Notes under the pieces: model-generated
Database searches by the model: none
What the model was told of the DNA's origin: nothing
What the model saw: the letters and a program-made list of their open reading frames with translations, nothing else
Position numbers and translations under genes: made by a program
Source of the DNA: Capnocytophaga ochracea DSM 7271
GTDB taxonomy: Bacteria > Bacteroidota > Bacteroidia > Flavobacteriales > Flavobacteriaceae
DNA: 64,000 bases
NCBI RefSeq assembly: GCF_000023285.1
Contig: NC_013162.1
Coordinates: 1,342,501-1,406,500, forward strand
Reading direction: 5' to 3'
Shown: positions 18,301 through 26,185 of the stretch, piece after piece
Position numbering within the stretch: the first letter of the stretch is position 1
Layout of the letters: each line of letters begins with the position of its first letter

Positions 18301-18584
18301 CTATGGACGGTGGAGGAAAGAACTTTGTGGGTCAAACCCGTTGGGTACAAAATGCAGCCTATGTGCGTTTGAAAAATATACAATTAGGTTATGACTTCCC
18401 TTCTGATATTATGAAAACTATTGGTATAGACAATTTGCGAATTTATATCTCAGCCGATAACGTATTTACCTTTACCAAACTCTCTAAGATATTCGACCCA
18501 GAAGCCAATGGAGGTTCTTGGGGACAAGGCAAGCTATACCCTCTTTCAAGAGTGATTTCAACAGGATTAAGTTTAACCTTCTAA
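15390..18584 (+). CDS. SusC/RagA-family TonB-dependent outer-membrane receptor
   Basis: The 1064-residue protein is complete. It has a signal peptide (1-23, ending LMAQ), a carboxypeptidase-regulatory-like domain (about 25-105; GVSVVVKGSTHGTSTDFDGNY), a TonB-box region (LSEVVVVGFATQKK), a plug domain (about 120-235; VLIDGMEGDMNTLNPNDIES and SASIYGSRAAFGVILVTTK), and a 22-strand-type barrel ending in aromatic SLTF. Codons 87-89 are a run of nine G (15648-15656), a possible slippage site. It pairs with the susD 12 nt downstream. No hydrolase gene accompanies the pair, so the substrate is unknown. Confidence 0.97.
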   Translation: MKRKYLTFVMFVLSCFLTTLMAQTISVKGKVTDDKKTPLPGVSVVVKGSTHGTSTDFDGNYQIQAKAGDVLEFSFVGFTTQTKKVVGGGNSYTVNVQLKEDTQQLSEVVVVGFATQKKENLTGAVTSVDSKALENRPVNNVTQALQGNVSGLNFSVGNGGGQLDSNLSFNIRGTGTIGSGSSGSPLVLIDGMEGDMNTLNPNDIESISVLKDAASASIYGSRAAFGVILVTTKSGKDGRMTMNYSTNYRLASPVGIPNMLDSESFAYYFNEAQKNNGGAPVFEDRIVQNIKAYKAGLLKDATDWNPTKDGNGAWNDYKQSWANVDWFKEFYRTSAPSQEHNFTARGGTEKIKYYVSLGWLDAEGLSRYNTDKMSRYSAQGKISAQILPYLKLDYNSRFSRIDFSRSSYLGGLFFHNIARRWPTLPLKDPNGHYMNGNEIAQLNEGRDKTQSDELTQQLALVFNPIKGWVTNVELNYRTSTVFNNWYYLPIYKYGLHGEPIAISRDGSAPAGHSKISEAAGRYNFFNTNIYSSYTKEIEKHTVTVLAGFQSELNKTRHFWASRDGLYSKNSLSLNTSGGKNDDVGGDYQHWSTAGFFGRINYNYDSKYLLEVNARYDGSSRFLRDQRWNLFTSASVGWNIAKESFWEHLGKFGEAVSEFKLRGSYGELGNQNTDSWYPFYQTMNIGANNGNWLLNGDKTNTAYAPGLIASTLTWEKVASWNAGFDLTALKNRFKFTFELFSRKTYNMVGPAPELPPVLGTSPARINNTDMVSNGFEIITSWNDKIGENFSYNIKANLTDSRQKITKYPNKNNSLGNYYEGQYLGEIWGYQTRGIAKTDAEMTEWLKTHDQSALGNNWAAGDIMYEDLNGDGKINGGSNTVGDPGDRKIIGNTTPRYNFGLLVDLKYKNVYFSMFWQGTGKRDLIFNDSPYFRGANQNVWQSAGFKEHLDYFRPEGTDSPFGTNVDAYYPRPTMDGGGKNFVGQTRWVQNAAYVRLKNIQLGYDFPSDIMKTIGIDNLRIYISADNVFTFTKLSKIFDPEANGGSWGQGKLYPLSRVISTGLSLTF
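15648..15656 (+). repeat. G9 homopolymer inside susC
   Basis: Nine consecutive G encode Gly87-Gly89 at the end of the N-terminal regulatory domain. A change of one base would truncate the receptor early. It is the longest G-run noticed in any gene of the window. Confidence 0.9.
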
Positions 18585-18596
18585 AAGACTAATACG

Positions 18597-20549
18597 ATGA
18601 AAAAGATATATAAAAATATAATCATAGCTACCTTTTCGGTAGGGCTTATAGGATGTAATAAGTTTTTGGATAGAGAGCCATTATCAAACATCACTCCTCA
18701 ACAGTATTTCAATACCGAATCGGATATGGCGGCATATACCATTAGTTATTATAATTTTCCTACTCACGGAGGATATAGTATAGGGCGATTCAAAGCAGAT
18801 AATGGTACTGACAACCAAGCCGATAGAAGTCCTAATGCTGCATGGCTAAAAGGACAATGGCACGTACCTACTGGAACAGATGGGTATGATTTTGGGAATA
18901 TCAGAGCTATCAACTATTTTATAGCAGAAGTAACCCCAAAAATAGAGGAAGGAAAAGTAGTAGGAAATCCTGCTAATATCAACCACTACTTAGGTGAAGC
19001 ATACTTTTTAAGAGCTTATGAATATTTTAATCGTTTAGAAAATTACGGAGATTTTCCTATTATAAAAACAGTACTTCCCGATAATGAAGACGAGCTAATA
19101 GAAGCTTCCAAACGTCGCCCTCGCAATGAGGTAGCCCGCTTTATCTTAGAAGATTTAGACAAAGCTATCAGTTTATTAAAATCAAGTCCTGTGGAAGGTA
19201 AAAATCGTATCAGCAAAGAAGTTGCGCAGCTTTTCCGCTCGCGTGTAGCTCTTTTTGAAGGTACTTGGCTCAAATATCACAAAGGTACAGCCCACGTGCC
19301 AGGAGGTGCTGGTTGGCCAGGGGCTAATATGCCTTACTTATCAGGATTTTCTATTAACATAGACACTGAAATTAATTACTTTTTGACAGAAGCAATGACT
19401 TCTGCCAAAGCTGTAGCCGATGCTTTTCCATTAGTAACCAACAACCACAATACTACTGGTGCTGATGTATTTAGTAATCCTTATTTCAAAATGTATGGAG
19501 ACAATAGTCTATCAGGCTATTCAGAAGTGTTGTTTTGGAGACAGTACAGTGCTGAAAAAAGTGTAGGACATTATACCAATGGTTTCTTGACTGGTGGTGG
19601 TAACAGTGGGTATACACGTGGTTTTGTAGATACTTTCTTGATGAAAAACGGTTTGCCTATTTACGCCAATGGTTCTGGCTACCAAGGTGATACCGATCTT
19701 ACTACTGTAAAAGTAAACAGAGATGAGCGCTTGCAACTCTTTATGCGTGTACCAGGTGATTATTTGGCTGTTACTCAGCAAGTGAATAACTATCCTGACA
19801 TTATCAACTCAATAGTTGAAAGAAAATCGGTAACAGGATATGACGTAAAAAAAGGATTGAATGGCGAAGCTAAGTATCTTACCGATGCAGTGCTTACTGA
19901 GACAGGTTGTATAGTATTCCGTGCTGCCGAGGCTTACCTTAACTATATTGAAGCTTGCTATGTAAAAAACAATAGCCTTGATAATGATGCTAGCCGTTAT
20001 TGGAAAGCTTTACGCGCTCGTGCTGGAGTCAGTGAGGATTATAGTGCTACTATAGCCGCTACCGACCTTAACAAAGAAAACGACTGGGCGGTCTATTCAG
20101 CAGGACAAAAGGTAGATGCTACTTTGTATAATATTCGTCGTGAACGCCGTTGTGAGTTCATAGCTGAGGGAATGCGCAATAACGACCTTCGTCGTTGGCG
20201 CGCTATGGATCAGCTCCGCAATTATCAAATAGAAGGAATGAATCTTTGGACAAGTATGTATGATAAGGATACTTATAAGAATACTGATGGTACTTCTAAA
20301 TTAATAGCTTTACCTGCTGCGAGTCCTAATATATCGGCAAAAGCGTTGAGCGTGTACATTCGTCCTTACCAAATTATACAACAAAATAACTTGTATTACA
20401 ATGGTATTACTTGGACAAAAGCACACTACCTATCACCTATTGGTTTTGAAAACTTCTTGCGTACTTCCAAAGGCGGCAATATAGCCACTTCGGTTGTTTA
20501 TCCAAATCCATATTGGCCAGCACAAGCCGATGGTATTCCTACTGAATAA
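18597..20549 (+). CDS. SusD/RagB-family surface lipoprotein
   Basis: The 650-residue lipoprotein (lipobox GLIGC, then NKFLDREPLS) has the SusD signature start and ITPQQYFNTESDMAAYTISY, HYLGEAYFLRAYEYFNRLENYGDFPI, VFRAAEAYLNYIEACY and ERRCEFIAEGMRNNDLRRWR near the C-terminus. It is longer than the first SusD of the window (493 residues), typical of the larger RagB class. It forms a complex with the SusC encoded just upstream. A terminator follows. Confidence 0.97.
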   Translation: MKKIYKNIIIATFSVGLIGCNKFLDREPLSNITPQQYFNTESDMAAYTISYYNFPTHGGYSIGRFKADNGTDNQADRSPNAAWLKGQWHVPTGTDGYDFGNIRAINYFIAEVTPKIEEGKVVGNPANINHYLGEAYFLRAYEYFNRLENYGDFPIIKTVLPDNEDELIEASKRRPRNEVARFILEDLDKAISLLKSSPVEGKNRISKEVAQLFRSRVALFEGTWLKYHKGTAHVPGGAGWPGANMPYLSGFSINIDTEINYFLTEAMTSAKAVADAFPLVTNNHNTTGADVFSNPYFKMYGDNSLSGYSEVLFWRQYSAEKSVGHYTNGFLTGGGNSGYTRGFVDTFLMKNGLPIYANGSGYQGDTDLTTVKVNRDERLQLFMRVPGDYLAVTQQVNNYPDIINSIVERKSVTGYDVKKGLNGEAKYLTDAVLTETGCIVFRAAEAYLNYIEACYVKNNSLDNDASRYWKALRARAGVSEDYSATIAATDLNKENDWAVYSAGQKVDATLYNIRRERRCEFIAEGMRNNDLRRWRAMDQLRNYQIEGMNLWTSMYDKDTYKNTDGTSKLIALPAASPNISAKALSVYIRPYQIIQQNNLYYNGITWTKAHYLSPIGFENFLRTSKGGNIATSVVYPNPYWPAQADGIPTE

Positions 20550-20596
20550 TGTTTAAAATAACATCTTTCATAACATAATTTTTATTGCTTAAATAG

Positions 20597-20632
20597 AAAA
20601 AGCTACCCCTCAAAGGTAGCTTTTCCTATTTT
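20597..20632 (+). terminator. Intrinsic terminator after second susD
   Basis: AAAAGCTACC (20597-20606) pairs with GGTAGCTTTT (20615-20624) around an 8-nt loop, followed by CCTATTTT. Confidence 0.9.
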
Positions 20633-20700
20633 ATAGCTATTTGCTATAAACTTTTTCATCGCCCCACCTTTCGTCATTTGTCATTCGTCTCTCGCAATTT

Positions 20701-21155
20701 CTTCTCCTTTCCGTCACTACATTCCCCCTCATTGAGGGGGCTAGGGGGAGGTTATCTCCTAGTGCCTGTGGCCTAAGGCCTAGTGCCTATTCTCTTTTCT
20801 TTCGCCTCGAAACCCCGTTTTTAACATTTTTTGCATTGCTGTGTTATACTATGAGTTAACCACTTATATACCCTTTCTATACCAATCGTCCAAGATTCGT
20901 ATAAGCTTCCTATAAGCTCTCTATAAGCTGACCCCACCCTCCTTACACCTTTTTTTCACCAAAACTTCTCTCGGCTCTCTTCCGCTCTTTTCCGTTTCCT
21001 TCCGAATCCTCCTAACAGTCCCCAACACATCGCTTTTTCATCTCAACCTTTGCCAAAGTTAATCGCCCGTCGTGCTACGGCTGCCTGTGTGGCTGGCACC
21101 TTTGCCAAAGTTGAATAGTGGTATTATTGACATTTCTGGTATTATTGGCATTTAC
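20701..21155. repeat. Composite interspersed repeat, copy 2 (core 20864-20947)
   Basis: Same module order and orientation as copy 1. The G/C-rich module is the simple form (CCCCCTCATTGAGGGGG-CTAGGGGG-AGG). The core differs from copy 1 at only a few bases (for example CTGACCCC for CTAACCCC). Confidence 0.9.
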
Positions 21156-21244
21156 CTCATTTTCTCATTTTCTCATTTTCTCATTCTCTAATTTTCTCAT
21201 TCTCTTTAAATTATTTTAAACTCAAAATTCTGTTCTCATATTTC

Positions 21245-21275
21245 TTGCACAATTCAAAAAAAGAAAGTACATTTG
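21245..21275 (+). promoter_or_regulatory. Promoter of the SPFH protein gene
   Basis: TTG (21245-21247), 20-nt spacer, TACATTTG (21268-21275), then a short leader of about 30 nt. Confidence 0.75.
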
Positions 21276-21306
21276 TAGCCGTTAATAACCCATAAAATTT
21301 CATATT

Positions 21307-22221
21307 ATGCCCTATTTATTTTACATTTTATTCTTTTTTGTATTAGTATTTTTACTATCTACTTTCTTCACCGTGCGCCAACAAACCGCCGTGTCAGTAG
21401 AACGTTTCGGTAAATTCGAAAGCATTCGTCATTCGGGTTTACAAATGAAAATACCTATCATCGATAAAGTAGCCGCTCGCATCAGCCTCAAAATCCAACA
21501 GCTCGATGTCATTGTCGAAACCAAAACTTTGGACGATGTATTCGTCAAAATCAAAGTATCAGTACAGTTCGTGGTGATTAAAGAAAAAGTATACGATGCC
21601 ATTTACAAGCTCGAATACCCACACGACCAGATTACCAGCTATGTATTCGACGTAGTCCGCGCCGAAGTCCCTAAGATGAAACTCGACGATGTATTCGTTA
21701 AGAAAGACGATATCGCCATCGCCGTAAAACGCGAAGTACAAGAATCGATGGAAACTTACGGTTACGACATCATCAAAACCTTAGTAACCGATATCGACCC
21801 CGATGCCCAAGTAAAAGCCGCAATGAACCGTATCAATGCCGCCGAACGCGAAAAAGTAGCAGCTCAATACGAAGGTGATGCACAACGCATCCTCATCGTC
21901 GAAAAAGCAAAAGCAGAAGCCGAAAGCAAACGTTTGCAAGGTCAAGGTATCGCCGACCAGCGTCGTGAAATTGCTCGCGGATTGGTAGAGAGTGTAGACG
22001 TATTGCATAAAGTAGGTATCAGCTCGCAAGAAGCTTCTGCGCTTATTGTGGTTACTCAACACTACGACACCTTGCAAGCCGTAGGTCAGCAAACCAATAG
22101 TAATCTTATCCTACTTCCTAACTCACCCGAAGCAGGTAGTGAGATGCTCAATAATATGATTACCTCCTTCACCGCTTCAGCTCAAGTAACCGAAACCTTG
22201 AAGAAAAAGAAAAACGACTAA
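21307..22221 (+). CDS. SPFH/Band 7 (stomatin/prohibitin-like) membrane protein
   Basis: The 304-residue protein has one N-terminal membrane helix (about 4-22), an SPFH domain (TVRQQTAVSVERFGKFESIR; GLQMKIPIIDKVAARISLK; QLDVIVETKTLDDVFVKI), then a charged helical region rich in Ala/Glu/Lys (about 175-230) expected to form a coiled coil and drive oligomers. Members organise membrane microdomains and often attend membrane proteases; no protease or NfeD-type gene is adjacent here. It is a single-gene unit with its own promoter and terminator. Confidence 0.93.
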   Translation: MPYLFYILFFFVLVFLLSTFFTVRQQTAVSVERFGKFESIRHSGLQMKIPIIDKVAARISLKIQQLDVIVETKTLDDVFVKIKVSVQFVVIKEKVYDAIYKLEYPHDQITSYVFDVVRAEVPKMKLDDVFVKKDDIAIAVKREVQESMETYGYDIIKTLVTDIDPDAQVKAAMNRINAAEREKVAAQYEGDAQRILIVEKAKAEAESKRLQGQGIADQRREIARGLVESVDVLHKVGISSQEASALIVVTQHYDTLQAVGQQTNSNLILLPNSPEAGSEMLNNMITSFTASAQVTETLKKKKND

Positions 22222-22246
22222 CTCACTGTTAAATAATATAGATTTT

Positions 22247-22282
22247 AAAAGCTATTCATTTTTTTTGAATAGCTTTTTTTTG
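22247..22282 (+). terminator. Intrinsic terminator after SPFH gene
   Basis: AAAAGCTATTCA (22247-22258) pairs with TGAATAGCTTTT (22266-22277), followed by a T-run. The T-run ends in the TTTG of the pheT promoter, so the two signals overlap. Confidence 0.92.
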
Positions 22283-22309
22283 TGGTTATTGCTAAAATTG
22301 CTAATTTTG
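22279..22309 (+). promoter_or_regulatory. Promoter of pheT
   Basis: TTTG (22279-22282), 19-nt spacer, TAATTTTG (22302-22309). A small hairpin TACACT / AGTGTA (22335-22353) lies in the leader before the start at 22388. Confidence 0.8.
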
Positions 22310-22387
22310 CACTCTGTAATAATTTTTTGCCGTATACACTCTGCCAAAGTGTAGTAACGCTTGATTGAAGATTGAAAAAAAACAACT

Positions 22388-24820
22388 ATGAAAATATCAT
22401 ATAACTGGTTAAAACAATATTTGAAGTTAGAAATGCCTGCTGAAGATACAGCGGTCATCCTTACTGATTTAGGCTTAGAAGTAGAAGGGATTGAACACTT
22501 CGAAAGCGTAAAAGGTGGGCTCAAAGGGGTAGTGGTAGGTCACGTACTCGAATGCGAAAAACACCCTAACGCCGATAAACTTAAAATCACCAAAGTAGAT
22601 GTAGGGGGCGAAGCTCCTTTGCAAATCGTTTGTGGAGCTCCTAATGTAGCACAAGGGCAGAAAGTGCTTGTAGCCACTATTGGCACAGTACTCTACGACA
22701 AAGCAGGTAAGCCTTTCGAAATTAAGAAAGGTAAAATTCGTGGCGAAGAGAGTTACGGTATGATTTGTGCTGAAGACGAACTCGGCTTAGGCGAAAGTCA
22801 CGATGGCATTATGGTGCTCGACAGTAAATGGGAAGTAGGTACCCCTGCCAGTAAGGTGTTTGAGGTAGAAACCGACGAGGTATTCGAAATAGGACTGACT
22901 CCTAACCGCGCCGATGCAATGAGCCACTACGGTGTAGCACGCGACTTACGTGCAGGCTTGATGCAAAAAGGTATTTCATTAGAGCTCATCACTCCTTCTA
23001 TTACAAAATTCCACGTCGATAACCGTTCACTTAAAATGGATATAGAGGTACAGAACAAAAAACTCGTACCTCGCTATACCGGTGTTACCATTAGTAATGT
23101 ACGCGTAGACGAATCGCCTGAATGGTTACAAAACAAACTCAAAGCCATAGGCATTACTCCTAAGAACAACGTAGTAGATGCTACAAACTACGTACTGCAC
23201 GGAATGGGACAACCGATTCACGCTTTTGATGCCGACCATATTATTGGTCGCAAGGTGATTGTAAAGAATGCCGATGAAGGCACAAAGTTTAAAACCCTCG
23301 ACGGAGTAGAACGCACCCTCAACGCTGAAGACATTATGATTTGTGATGCCGAAAAACCTCTCTGTATAGCAGGGGTATTAGGCGGTGAAAACTCAGGTAT
23401 CACTCATTTTACTCGCAATGTATTTTTAGAAAGTGCTTATTTCGATGCTGTATCGGTGCGCAAAACAGCCAAACGTCACGGCATCAATACCGATGCTTCT
23501 TATCGCTTTGAGCGCGGTATTAATATAGAAGATTGTAAATACGCCCTAATGTATGCCGCAGTACTGATTGAAAATATTGCAGGAGGGGTTATATCATCAG
23601 ATGTGATAGATTTTTATCCTAAAAAGCAAGAAGATTTTCAGGTGTTTCTTACTTTTGAGAAAATAGATAAACTTATTGGTCAGAAGATTTCACGCGATAC
23701 GATTAAGGCTATCTTACACTCTTTAGATATCAAAGTAAATTCGTTTACCGAACGTGGGTTAGGTTTGTCAGTCCCTTCGTACCGCGTAGATGTACAGCGT
23801 GAAGCCGATGTAATAGAGGAAATCCTTCGTATCTATGGCTACAACAATGTCATTTTCTCTGAAAAGCTAAATGCTACAATGGCGCATTCTAACAAATACG
23901 ACGACCACAATATACAAAATGTGGTAGCCGACCAGTTGGTAGCGAAAGGCTTCTTTGAGATAATGACCAACAGTCTTGTGTCAGAAAAAGAGATTACTAC
24001 TTATGCCGAAAATCCAGAGCAAGCAGTAAAACTCCTCAATCCTTTGAGTAGCGATTTGGGCTATATGCGTAAAAATCTAGTGTTTTCAGGCTTAGAAGTG
24101 ATTGCTTATAATAACAACCGCAAACGCTCCGATTTGAAATTGTTCGAGTTTGGCAAGAACTATCACTATATCGATGGCAATTATACTGAAAACAAGCATT
24201 TGGTGTTATATCTCACAGGTAATACCCAACCTGAGTATTGGGGCGCTCCCGCTCAAAAAACCTCTTTCTTTGAGCTCAAAGGAGTAGTGGAATCTCTCTT
24301 CGAACGTCTCGGCTTGAAGGAAATCACTATTTTACCTTTAGAAGCTAACGACACGTTGAGTAGTGAAGGATTCCGTTGGCAAATAGGGGAGACCCTTTTA
24401 GGAACGATAGGAGTAGTAAAAAGCAAAGTGCTTAAAGATTTCGATATCAAACAAGAGGTGCTTGTAGCTGATTTGCATTGGGAAGTAATTTTAGAACAAG
24501 TACAAGACCATAAAGTGGTATATAAGGAAATCTCTAAATACCCCGAAGTACGTCGTGACTTAGCTCTTTTGCTCGATGAGAAAGTAACCTTTGCCGACCT
24601 TTACGAAAAGGCATATGCTACCGAGAAAAACCTCTTAAAACACGTAAATCTTTTTGATGTGTACCAAGGCGACAAACTACCCGAAGGCAAGAAGAGCTAT
24701 GCCCTCAGTTTTGTACTTCAAGACAACAATAAAACTCTTACCGATAAACAAATCGACAAAACGATGCAACACCTCCAAGATGCTTTTGAAAAGCAATTTG
24801 GCGCAGCATTAAGAGAGTAA
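22388..24820 (+). CDS. pheT: Phenylalanyl-tRNA synthetase beta subunit
   Basis: The 810-residue subunit forms the (alpha-beta)2 enzyme charging tRNA-Phe with PheS, which is encoded elsewhere. Domains in order: N-terminal B1 (MKISYNWLKQYL), tRNA-binding EMAP-like domain (about 40-150; HPNADKLKITKVDVG, CGAPNV), B3/B4 editing domain (about 210-390; HAFDAD, GVLGGENSGI, RFERG), B5 (about 405-475), catalytic-like core, and a C-terminal FDX-ACB domain (YPEVRRDLALLLDE to the end). The length is normal for the family. It is monocistronic, with a promoter overlapping the previous terminator. Confidence 0.98.
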   Translation: MKISYNWLKQYLKLEMPAEDTAVILTDLGLEVEGIEHFESVKGGLKGVVVGHVLECEKHPNADKLKITKVDVGGEAPLQIVCGAPNVAQGQKVLVATIGTVLYDKAGKPFEIKKGKIRGEESYGMICAEDELGLGESHDGIMVLDSKWEVGTPASKVFEVETDEVFEIGLTPNRADAMSHYGVARDLRAGLMQKGISLELITPSITKFHVDNRSLKMDIEVQNKKLVPRYTGVTISNVRVDESPEWLQNKLKAIGITPKNNVVDATNYVLHGMGQPIHAFDADHIIGRKVIVKNADEGTKFKTLDGVERTLNAEDIMICDAEKPLCIAGVLGGENSGITHFTRNVFLESAYFDAVSVRKTAKRHGINTDASYRFERGINIEDCKYALMYAAVLIENIAGGVISSDVIDFYPKKQEDFQVFLTFEKIDKLIGQKISRDTIKAILHSLDIKVNSFTERGLGLSVPSYRVDVQREADVIEEILRIYGYNNVIFSEKLNATMAHSNKYDDHNIQNVVADQLVAKGFFEIMTNSLVSEKEITTYAENPEQAVKLLNPLSSDLGYMRKNLVFSGLEVIAYNNNRKRSDLKLFEFGKNYHYIDGNYTENKHLVLYLTGNTQPEYWGAPAQKTSFFELKGVVESLFERLGLKEITILPLEANDTLSSEGFRWQIGETLLGTIGVVKSKVLKDFDIKQEVLVADLHWEVILEQVQDHKVVYKEISKYPEVRRDLALLLDEKVTFADLYEKAYATEKNLLKHVNLFDVYQGDKLPEGKKSYALSFVLQDNNKTLTDKQIDKTMQHLQDAFEKQFGAALRE

Positions 24821-24854
24821 AAAATAAGACGGCGTAAAAAAGCCGTCTTATTTT
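24821..24854 (+). terminator. Intrinsic terminator after pheT
   Basis: AAAATAAGACGGC (24821-24833) pairs with GCCGTCTTATTTT (24842-24854); the distal arm is also the start of the 23-bp tandem repeat. Confidence 0.88.
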
Positions 24855-24890
24855 GTTATGCTCCTTAGTCTTATTTTGTTATGCTCCTTA
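24845..24890. repeat. Exact 23-bp tandem duplication
   Basis: Bases 24845-24867 and 24868-24890 are identical and start with GTCTTATTTTG. The first copy overlaps the descending arm of the pheT terminator; the second has no matching ascending arm. Confidence 0.95.
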
Positions 24891-25125
24891 ATAGTGTTTA
24901 GTTCTCAAATTAAGACTATTGTTATAGAACAAAATTAGAATTATTTTGTGATATTTGTAACAAATCACAACTTTTTCATAACTACTTATGTTACACTAAT
25001 TTCTAAAACTAAATCTCATTAAAATATTGGTAATCAACGATAATATAGTGTCTATACCTCTTGTTTCTTACCTCCTATCTCTTATCTCTTATCTCTCATT
25101 TCTCACCTCTTATTCTATCAGAGAC
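24891..25125. other. AT-rich intergenic region before the ribosomal cluster
   Basis: No gene is seen. It includes a run of CTCTTATCT-type short repeats (about 25070-25115) just upstream of the rpsL promoter. Confidence 0.7.
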
Positions 25126-25157
25126 TTTTGCAGTTTTAAAAAATAGTTGTACTTTTG
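25126..25157 (+). promoter_or_regulatory. Main promoter of the ribosomal protein cluster
   Basis: TTTTG (25126-25130), 19-nt spacer, TACTTTTG (25150-25157) is an ideal Bacteroidota promoter. The expected transcript has a leader of nearly 100 nt before rpsL. Confidence 0.9.
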
Positions 25158-25159
25158 CA

Positions 25160-25260
25160 CCCGCTTTGGATAATTAAGTCCAAACCTCTAAGTCCTATGG
25201 ACTAATCTCTAAGGACTAACAACAAGTAAACAAATAAACAAATATATAGTATTGTAAATT
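25160..25260 (+). promoter_or_regulatory. Foldable leader of rpsL, possible ribosomal-protein leader RNA
   Basis: Two short hairpins can form: TTTGGA / TCCAAA around TAATTAAG (about 25175-25194), and AGTCC-TAT-GGACT (about 25190-25203). A second GGACTAA (about 25213) could pair with AAGTCC in place of the first. Autoregulation of the str operon by a ribosomal protein is known in other bacteria; here it is only inferred from the folding and position. Confidence 0.4.
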
Positions 25261-25668
25261 ATGCCAACAATTTCACAATTAGTACGAAAAGGAAGGACCA
25301 GAATTACCAAGAAGAGTAAATCGGTTGCTTTGGATTCGTGCCCACAACGCCGAGGTGTATGTACACGTGTGTACACCACAACGCCTAAAAAGCCGAACTC
25401 AGCTATGCGTAAAGTAGCTCGTGTTCGCTTGACTAATGGCAATGAGGTGAACGCTTACATACCTGGTGAAGGTCACAACCTCCAAGAACACTCGATAGTA
25501 TTGGTACGAGGCGGAAGGGTAAAAGATTTACCAGGTGTTAGATACCACATTGTTCGTGGTGCTCTCGATACGGCTGGTGTAGCAGGTAGAACGCAACGCC
25601 GTTCTAAATACGGTGCAAAACGCCCTAAACCAGGACAAGCAGCTCCCGCCGACAAAAAGAAAAAGTAA
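25261..25668 (+). CDS. rpsL: 30S ribosomal protein S12 (uS12)
   Basis: The 135-residue protein is part of the decoding centre. It starts [11 protein letters not shown] and has the conserved [16 protein letters not shown] and [11 protein letters not shown]. Lys43 and Lys88, the classic sites of streptomycin-resistance changes, are both the usual lysines, so a sensitive-type S12 is expected. A basic tail (PADKKKK) extends the C-terminus. It is the first gene of the cluster, with rpsG 32 nt downstream. Confidence 0.99.
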   Translation: MPTISQLVRKGRTRITKKSKSVALDSCPQRRGVCTRVYTTTPKKPNSAMRKVARVRLTNGNEVNAYIPGEGHNLQEHSIVLVRGGRVKDLPGVRYHIVRGALDTAGVAGRTQRRSKYGAKRPKPGQAAPADKKKK

Positions 25669-25700
25669 TTTAACACACAAAATCTTTTAACTGAAAAGAA

Positions 25701-26177
25701 ATGAGAAAAAGACAGGCTAAAAAACGCCCCCTTTTACCAGACCCTAAGTTTAACGACCAATTGGTTACGCGTTTCGTGAATAACCTTATGTGGGACGGTA
25801 AAAAGTCAGTGGCTTTTAAAGTATTCTACGACGCAATTGATATCGTAGAACAAAAGAAGAATAACGACGAAAAGTCGGCATTAGATGTTTGGAAAGACGC
25901 TCTTAGCAATGTGATGCCTCACGTTGAGGTGCGTTCACGTCGCGTGGGTGGTGCTACCTTCCAAATTCCTATGCAAATCCGCCCAGACCGTAAAGTGTCT
26001 ATGGCGATGAAATGGCTCATCGGTTTCGCTCGTAAACGCAATGAGAAATCAATGGCTCAGAAATTGGCTGCCGAAATTATCGCTGCCTCTAAAGAAGAAG
26101 GTGCTGCTGTGAAGAAAAAAATGGATACGCACCGTATGGCTGAAGCTAACAAAGCATTCTCACACTTTAGATTTTAA
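25701..26177 (+). CDS. rpsG: 30S ribosomal protein S7 (uS7)
   Basis: The 158-residue protein nucleates the 30S head and contacts the E site. It starts [15 protein letters not shown] and contains the conserved [18 protein letters not shown] hairpin and [12 protein letters not shown]7 is the usual translational repressor of the str operon in enterobacteria; whether that holds here is not known. fusA starts 8 nt downstream, consistent with coupled translation. Confidence 0.99.
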   Translation: MRKRQAKKRPLLPDPKFNDQLVTRFVNNLMWDGKKSVAFKVFYDAIDIVEQKKNNDEKSALDVWKDALSNVMPHVEVRSRRVGGATFQIPMQIRPDRKVSMAMKWLIGFARKRNEKSMAQKLAAEIIAASKEEGAAVKKKMDTHRMAEANKAFSHFRF

Positions 26178-26185
26178 TTAACACG

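Larger units (their letters stand above)
20550..21306. other. Intergenic region with terminator, composite repeat and promoter
   Basis: It holds the susD terminator (20597-20632), composite repeat copy 2 (about 20701-21155) and the promoter of the SPFH gene (21245-21275). No gene is supported. Confidence 0.85.
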
